From: Butyrivibrio sp. UBA3740
Lineage (GTDB): Bacteria > Bacillota > Clostridia > Lachnospirales > Lachnospiraceae
Assembly: GCA_002372465.1 (NCBI GenBank)
Contig: DFGW01000165.1
Coordinates: 1 to 26,876, forward strand
Direction of reading: 5' to 3'
Length of the DNA: 26,876 bases
Part shown: piece by piece, positions 22,610-26,876 of the stretch
Layout of the letters: every line of letters begins with the position of its first letter
Position numbering within the stretch: the stretch's first letter is position 1
Position numbers and translations under genes: made by a program
Notes under the pieces: model-generated
Database searches by the model: none
What the model was told of the DNA's origin: nothing
What the model saw: the letters and a program-made list of their open reading frames with translations, nothing else

Positions 22610-22685
22610 CTTTTTCCATAATGTATTATTACCTTACAAACAAGAACAGCTCAACAGCCGGAGCACATTCAGGAAAGGTAAGGTA

Positions 22686-23366
22686 ATGAATATGAGTAAA
22701 GGATATACAGAGATTGTTTACATACTTGACAGATCAGGTTCCATGAGCGGCCTTGAGGCAGACACCATCGGAGGCTTCAACTCCATGATGGACAAACAGA
22801 AAAAGACCGGAGAAAAGGCCCTTGTTTCAACAGTTCTTTTCGATAATGAGTGCGAAGTGATCCACGACAGGATCCCAATCGAAAAGATCGAGAAGATGAC
22901 CGACAAGCAGTATTACGTAAGGGGCTGCACAGCTCTTTTGGACGCGGTCGGCGGAGCCATCCACCACATCGGCAACGTTCACAAGTATGCAAGGGAAGAG
23001 GACAGACCGGACAAGACCATCTTCGTGATCACCACCGACGGCATGGAGAATGCCAGCAGCAGATACTCTCGCGAGAAGATCCAGAAGATGATCAAGAAGC
23101 AGCAAAAGAAATATGGATGGGAATTCATCTTCATCGGCGCCAATATCGATGCTTACGCTGAGGCCCAGAAATACGGAATCCGCAGGGACAGGACAGTGAA
23201 CTATGTCAGCGACAGCGCAGGAACCGGAATCGTTTATGCAGGAGTATCCAAGGCAGTGTGCTCAGTGATGCTGGCAGAAAGCGCAGAGGAGGCAGACCGT
23301 AACATTGGTGCCAGCGGCTGGGATACGGACATCACGGCTGACTACAAGAGACGTGCCGGGAGATGA
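22686..23366 (+). CDS. VWA-domain protein (TerY/YfbK-like)
   Basis: A von Willebrand factor A domain of 226 residues. The MIDAS metal site is visible: Asp15-x-Ser17-x-Ser19 in YILDRSGSMSG, the Thr in RGCTALLDAVGG, and Asp in ITTDGMENASS. It then runs IKKQQKKYGWEFIFIGANIDA. No signal peptide or transmembrane helix is present, so it acts in the cytoplasm as a metal-dependent protein-binding module. The start is ATG 22686 (AAGGTAAGG upstream); ATG 22692 is equally possible. An in-frame GTG at 22596 lies in the terminator and was rejected. It is 61 bases before the ADP-ribosylglycohydrolase gene, and the same pairing idea is raised in the findings. Confidence 0.92.
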   Translation: MNMSKGYTEIVYILDRSGSMSGLEADTIGGFNSMMDKQKKTGEKALVSTVLFDNECEVIHDRIPIEKIEKMTDKQYYVRGCTALLDAVGGAIHHIGNVHKYAREEDRPDKTIFVITTDGMENASSRYSREKIQKMIKKQQKKYGWEFIFIGANIDAYAEAQKYGIRRDRTVNYVSDSAGTGIVYAGVSKAVCSVMLAESAEEADRNIGASGWDTDITADYKRRAGR

Positions 23367-23427
23367 TTTTGGCAGGTGGCTACGTGAATGATGAATGACA
23401 GGAACATATAAAGAAGGAGAAATTGAT

Positions 23428-24213
23428 ATGGCGATAAAAGGAGCAGTTTTAGGAGATATATTAGGATCACAGTACGAATTTAACAGGCCAAAGAACCTGG
23501 ACTGGGTTAACAGCCCACTGATATCAGGGCTTCCCATGGGCTTTACGGATGACACGGTCATGACCCTGGCAATCAAGAAGGCCATTGTGGAGGGAAAAGA
23601 CATTGTGGCAACCATGGTAGATGTTGGCAGAAGGTACCCTGACTGTGGGTATGGGGGAACCTTCTACAGATGGATCCTTGGCAATGACCACAGCCCCTAC
23701 AACAGCTGGGGCAATGGCTCAGCCATGAGAACAGCATATATCGGTGAAGCTTTTGAAGACTATGATGAGATGCAGAAGAAAGCTGAAGAGGTGGCAGCAG
23801 TATCTCACAATCATCCCGAGGGCATCAAGGGCGCGGTTGTCACCTCCACCTGTATCTGGATGGCTCGCCACGGCAAGTCAAAGCAGGAGATCTACGACTA
23901 TGTGCTTGAGCAGTATCCGACTAAGGAATACCAGTACAGCATCGGCTACAGCCTTGATGAGATGAGACCTCGTTACAAGTGGGATGTCAGCTGCCAGGGT
24001 TCAGTTCCTGCGGCCATGAGGTGTTTCTACGAGAGCACGGATTATGAGTCTTTTATGAGGAATATTTATAGTCTGACCTGCGATTCAGATACCTTCGGAG
24101 CAATCGCCGGCGGAGTAGCGGAGGAGTTCTATGGCGGCTTTGGCTCTGTGGATGCGGATCAGCTCCTGAAGAAATACCTGACAAAAGAACTATACGAAAT
24201 CATGGTATTATAA
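23428..24213 (+). CDS. ADP-ribosylglycohydrolase (DraG/ARH family)
   Basis: 261 residues. The metal-binding signatures of ADP-ribosylglycohydrolases are complete: MGFTDDTVMT (Thr40, Asp41, Asp42), WGNGSAMR, VSHNHPEGIKGA and CDSDTFGAIAGG (Asp219, Asp221). These enzymes bind two Mg ions and remove ADP-ribose from arginine or other substrates. The end EFYGGFGSVDADQLLKKYL is near normal. The start is ATG 23428 with AAGGAG about 10 bases before it; an upstream ATG at 23395 lies before the ribosome binding site. It is the third ADP-ribose-handling gene in the window and follows a VWA gene. Confidence 0.95.
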   Translation: MAIKGAVLGDILGSQYEFNRPKNLDWVNSPLISGLPMGFTDDTVMTLAIKKAIVEGKDIVATMVDVGRRYPDCGYGGTFYRWILGNDHSPYNSWGNGSAMRTAYIGEAFEDYDEMQKKAEEVAAVSHNHPEGIKGAVVTSTCIWMARHGKSKQEIYDYVLEQYPTKEYQYSIGYSLDEMRPRYKWDVSCQGSVPAAMRCFYESTDYESFMRNIYSLTCDSDTFGAIAGGVAEEFYGGFGSVDADQLLKKYLTKELYEIMVL

Positions 24214-24275
24214 TATTAGTGAAAAAACCGCGGTCGCAAGCGGGCATATACCTCATATTCCAAGGAGATTGTAAG

Positions 24276-24944
24276 TTGAACGTATTTGATATAATCGGCC
24301 CCATAATGATAGGTCCGTCCAGCTCTCACACCGCAGGAGCAGTGAGGCTTGGAAGAGTAGTAAACAAGCTGATTGACGGCAGGAATCTAAGAGAGGTTGA
24401 GATCACCCTGTCCGGATCATTTGCCAAAACCTATAAAGGACACGGCACTGATAAGGCGCTTCTGGCAGGGATCATGGGCTATAAGAGCCATTCACCCGAG
24501 ATCAGAAATGCCCTGGAAATTGCTGATGAACAGGGCATTAAGTACACCTTTGTCAAAGAAGATATCCGGGATGCCCACCCCAACACCGCCAGGATAAGGT
24601 TTACCCTTGAGGACGGCGAAGAGGGCGTGATGCAGGGAGCCAGCATTGGCGGCGGCAATATCCTGGTCAACCAGATAAACGGGATGAAGGTGGAATTCAA
24701 CGGTGAGAGCAACACGATCCTTGTCATGCATGAGGATAAGCCGGGAGTTATTGCTGCCGTGACAAACCTGATGCACTGGGAGTACCAGGACCTTAATATC
24801 TCCAACTTTCACCTGTCCAGGCAGGAGAAAGGCGGCGATGCCATCATGACCATAGAGATAGACAATCAGCCGCCGGAAGATCTGGTGAACGAGATAAGGA
24901 AGATTGAACATGTCAAAAATGCCATTCTCATCAGAAGAGTATGA
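24276..24944 (+). CDS. sdaAB: L-serine dehydratase, iron-sulfur-dependent, beta subunit
   Basis: 222 residues. FDIIGPIMIGPSSSHTAGAVRLG is the signature of the beta subunit of the anaerobe-type [4Fe-4S] serine dehydratase, followed by GSFAKTYKGHGTDKALLAGI and then an ACT-domain tail (EDKPGVIAAVTNLM). Together with the alpha subunit it converts L-serine to pyruvate and ammonia. The start is a TTG at 24276 with AAGGAG 8 bases upstream, which fits the family's MNVFDIIGP start; the longer frame from GTG 24219 adds 19 unrelated residues. It ends 17 bases before the alpha subunit ATG, so the two are one operon. Confidence 0.95.
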   Translation: MNVFDIIGPIMIGPSSSHTAGAVRLGRVVNKLIDGRNLREVEITLSGSFAKTYKGHGTDKALLAGIMGYKSHSPEIRNALEIADEQGIKYTFVKEDIRDAHPNTARIRFTLEDGEEGVMQGASIGGGNILVNQINGMKVEFNGESNTILVMHEDKPGVIAAVTNLMHWEYQDLNISNFHLSRQEKGGDAIMTIEIDNQPPEDLVNEIRKIEHVKNAILIRRV

Positions 24945-24961
24945 GCTTGCCCGGAGGGAAA

Positions 24962-25837
24962 ATGCTTAAATACGAATCTATTAAAGAACTTGTTGCCGAA
25001 GCGGAGAAAAAGGGCGCTAAAATCAGCGAGATAGTGCTGGCGGACCAGGCTTTGGCCATGGAAAAGACAACTTCAGAGATATACGAGAAAATGGAGATAA
25101 GCTTTCAGGTCATGCAGGAGTCAGTAAAAGCAGGCCTTAAAAAAGAGCAAAAGTCAACCTCGGGGCTTACAGGCGGTGAAGGCTATCTTATGAACGAATA
25201 TGCAGATCATAAAGATGCACTCTGCGGACCCTTCATGGCAAAGGCCCTGGCAAGGGCTCTGGCTGTTGCCGGCTGCAACGCGAGCATGGGAAGGATCGTG
25301 GCTGCACCTACTGCAGGGAGCTGCGGTATTCTTCCGGGCTGCCTGGTAAGCCTTTTTGAGGATAAAGAGTTTTCTGAAAAAGACATCATAATGAGCATGT
25401 TCACTGCCGCAGCCTTTGGCATAGTCATCGCAAACAGGGCAAGCATATCAGGTGCCAGGGGCGGATGTCAGGCTGAGTGCGGAAGTGCTGCGGCTATGGC
25501 TGCAGCAGCACTGGTGGAATTAAAGGGCGGAACACCTATGCAGTGCGCGGATGCCTGCGCCATGGCAATATCAAGTCAGATGGGCCTTGTCTGTGACCCT
25601 GTAGCAGGACTTGTGGAGATCCCCTGCATTAAAAGAAATGCATCCGGCCTTATGATCGCCTTTTCCAGTGCAGACATGGCCCTTGCAGGAATCGAAGCCA
25701 AGATCCCGGTGGATGAATGTTTTGATGCCATGAAGGAAGTCGGGGATGCTCTTCCTGATTCCCTGAAAGAAACAGCCGGAGGCGGACTTGCTTCCACACC
25801 TACCGGCCGTAAACTGAAAAAACAATTGTTTGAATAA
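24962..25837 (+). CDS. sdaAA: L-serine dehydratase, iron-sulfur-dependent, alpha subunit
   Basis: 291 residues. The catalytic alpha subunit: GGEGYLMNEYADHKDALCGP, AAPTAGSCGILPG, ISGARGGCQAECGSAAAMAA and MQCADACAMAISSQMGLVCD, with PVAGLVEIPCIKRN. These hold the conserved cysteines that ligate the [4Fe-4S] cluster (for example Cys in GGCQAEC and in VCDPVAG). The start is ATG 24962, because CGGAGGG lies just before it; ATG 24941 is upstream of that site. The protein is oxygen-sensitive in other anaerobes. Operon with sdaAB. Confidence 0.97.
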   Translation: MLKYESIKELVAEAEKKGAKISEIVLADQALAMEKTTSEIYEKMEISFQVMQESVKAGLKKEQKSTSGLTGGEGYLMNEYADHKDALCGPFMAKALARALAVAGCNASMGRIVAAPTAGSCGILPGCLVSLFEDKEFSEKDIIMSMFTAAAFGIVIANRASISGARGGCQAECGSAAAMAAAALVELKGGTPMQCADACAMAISSQMGLVCDPVAGLVEIPCIKRNASGLMIAFSSADMALAGIEAKIPVDECFDAMKEVGDALPDSLKETAGGGLASTPTGRKLKKQLFE

Positions 25838-25878
25838 TTTTATTAAACCTTCGTGGAAATATGTGAGTGGAGCTTTTT

Positions 25879-26829
25879 ATGTCGAATTCTTTTATTGAAG
25901 TATTAGCAGCAATTTTGCCTGTTATCGGGATGATATTTGTCGGAGTGTTCCTTAAGAAAACTCAGTGGATCTCCCGCAAGGGCATTGATGATATTAAGTT
26001 TCTGGTTTCCAGGATCATGCTGACGGTCGCTGTTTTTCATGCTCTGGCAACAGCAGATTACACCGGCAAAACTGCAGTGCTTGTCTTAGTTCTTATCATT
26101 GTTGAACTCTGTACCTTTGGCTGTGGTTTCCTGATCCGTCCATTATTCCCTAAAGATCGTGCAAAGTATATTCCCTTCCTCATGAGCCTTTACGAGGGAG
26201 GTATGCTGGCATATCCGCTCTATTCAAATCTTTGCGGAGCAGATGCCCTTTCTAAGATTGCGCTTCTTGATATATCCGGATTGCTTTTTGGCTTTTCCAT
26301 ATGGATGGGAATGCTTCAGCAGCAGGAAAAGGGAGAGAGCATTTCTCCCAAGGCATTAGCTCTTTCTGCCCTGCATACACCCACCTTCATCGGCGCAGTA
26401 CTGGGCGTTATCCTTGGTACAACGGGTATCATGAAGTGGTTTCTGGCTCAGCCCTTAGGCCCTGTCTATCTGGGATGTGAAAAGATGATCGTTGCGCCTT
26501 TGAACGCCATGATCCTGTTAGCAGTTGGTTACGATTTTGACCTGAATCTTGAGAAAATCAGAGAAGTGCTTAAGCCGGTTATATGCCGTCTTCTGATCCA
26601 GAGCTGCGCAATTGCCGTGGTGGTGTTTGCAATCTCCAGGCTCTATGAAGGTGACCTTCAGTTCATAATGGCTGAAGTCATCTATATGAGTGTTCCGACA
26701 ACCTTTTCTATGCAGACCTATATTAAGAATCCGGAAGGGTGTTCCTATGTCTCCACAACCAATTCCATCTACATGATAATAACGATAATTGTTTACGCAG
26801 TCTGTGCGTTTATTTATAAGTTTGCCTGA
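25879..26829 (+). CDS. AEC-family (auxin efflux carrier-like) transporter
   Basis: 316 residues with about ten hydrophobic segments, starting IEVLAAILPVIGMIFVGVFL and KTQWISRKGIDDIKFLVSRI, the typical N-terminal helices of AEC/malate-permease-type carriers. PLYSNLCGADALSKIALLD (the GxxxA/AL segment) and SVPTTFSMQTYIKNPEGCSYVSTT near the end match the family. Bacterial members move small organic acids or similar compounds. The start is ATG 25879 with GTGGAG 6 bases before; the GTG at 25867 is the first base of that site and was rejected. Its neighbour is serine dehydratase, but no direct link is known. Confidence 0.92.
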   Translation: MSNSFIEVLAAILPVIGMIFVGVFLKKTQWISRKGIDDIKFLVSRIMLTVAVFHALATADYTGKTAVLVLVLIIVELCTFGCGFLIRPLFPKDRAKYIPFLMSLYEGGMLAYPLYSNLCGADALSKIALLDISGLLFGFSIWMGMLQQQEKGESISPKALALSALHTPTFIGAVLGVILGTTGIMKWFLAQPLGPVYLGCEKMIVAPLNAMILLAVGYDFDLNLEKIREVLKPVICRLLIQSCAIAVVVFAISRLYEGDLQFIMAEVIYMSVPTTFSMQTYIKNPEGCSYVSTTNSIYMIITIIVYAVCAFIYKFA

Positions 26830-26865
26830 ACTCAACCTGACATGCAGGAACAGATGAGGAGATCC

Positions 26866-26876
26866 ATGAGTTCTGC
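26866..26876 (+). CDS. Possible start of a further gene (cut by window end)
   Basis: ATGAGTTCTGC follows GAGGAGATCC, a ribosome binding site at 26856-26861. Only three codons are visible, so nothing about the product can be said. Confidence 0.35.

Overview
The window looks like a chromosomal stretch of an anaerobic, low-to-mid GC Firmicute, most likely a Lachnospiraceae/Butyrivibrio-type clostridium. This is inferred from protein flavour: an oxygen-sensitive two-subunit Fe-S L-serine dehydratase, many small flavodoxin, MATE, M3-peptidase and ATC-hydrolase genes, GGAGG-type ribosome binding sites and occasional TTG starts. There is no rRNA, tRNA, phage, IS element or CRISPR array. Almost every gene is on the + strand. 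The exceptions are a lipoprotein (7455-9215), a LysR regulator (10974-11861) and a small Xre/CPBP pair (16856-17472).

Layout. 1-1803: end of a DUF4143-type AAA ATPase, then a two-part macro-domain protein. 1881-7439: small housekeeping and accessory genes: a 72-aa protein, two membrane proteins, a hexapeptide acetyltransferase, a flavodoxin-type reductase with a frameshifted tail, a MATE exporter, an HD hydrolase, a hotdog thioesterase and an orphan LuxR-type HTH. 7455-9215: a large beta-helix lipoprotein. 9359-10951: a complete hipBA-type toxin-antitoxin operon behind three evenly spaced palindromic operators. 10974-13419: LysR regulator divergent from a flavodoxin and a frameshifted aldo/keto reductase. 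13592-15067: ATC-hydrolase family protein and an Xre/zinc-ribbon regulator. 15191-16876: M3 oligoendopeptidase. 16856-17472: small Xre regulator and a deleted CPBP protease. 17632-17898: a four-copy 73-bp tandem repeat. 17935-19922: macro-domain protein, two small unknown proteins, a MIF-like protein and a peroxiredoxin. 20106-20635: remnant LytTR/DUF3021-like pair. 20779-22554: degenerate-GGDEF/EAL protein. 22686-24213: VWA protein and ADP-ribosylglycohydrolase. 24276-25837: sdaAB-sdaAA. 25879-26829: AEC transporter.

Two themes stand out. First, three separate predicted ADP-ribose-processing enzymes (two macro domains and one ADP-ribosylglycohydrolase) lie in 24 kb; one sits behind an unexplained 73-bp-period repeat array and one follows a VWA protein. 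Second, at least five genes carry small lesions (a 1-base homopolymer loss, a 4-base repeat contraction and three internal deletions, two in frame and one frameshifting). This suggests either recent gene decay or assembly errors. The best candidates for something undescribed are the repeat array with its macro-domain operon, and the equally spaced HipB operator set. Functions are read from sequence motifs and memory of the families; no database search was possible.
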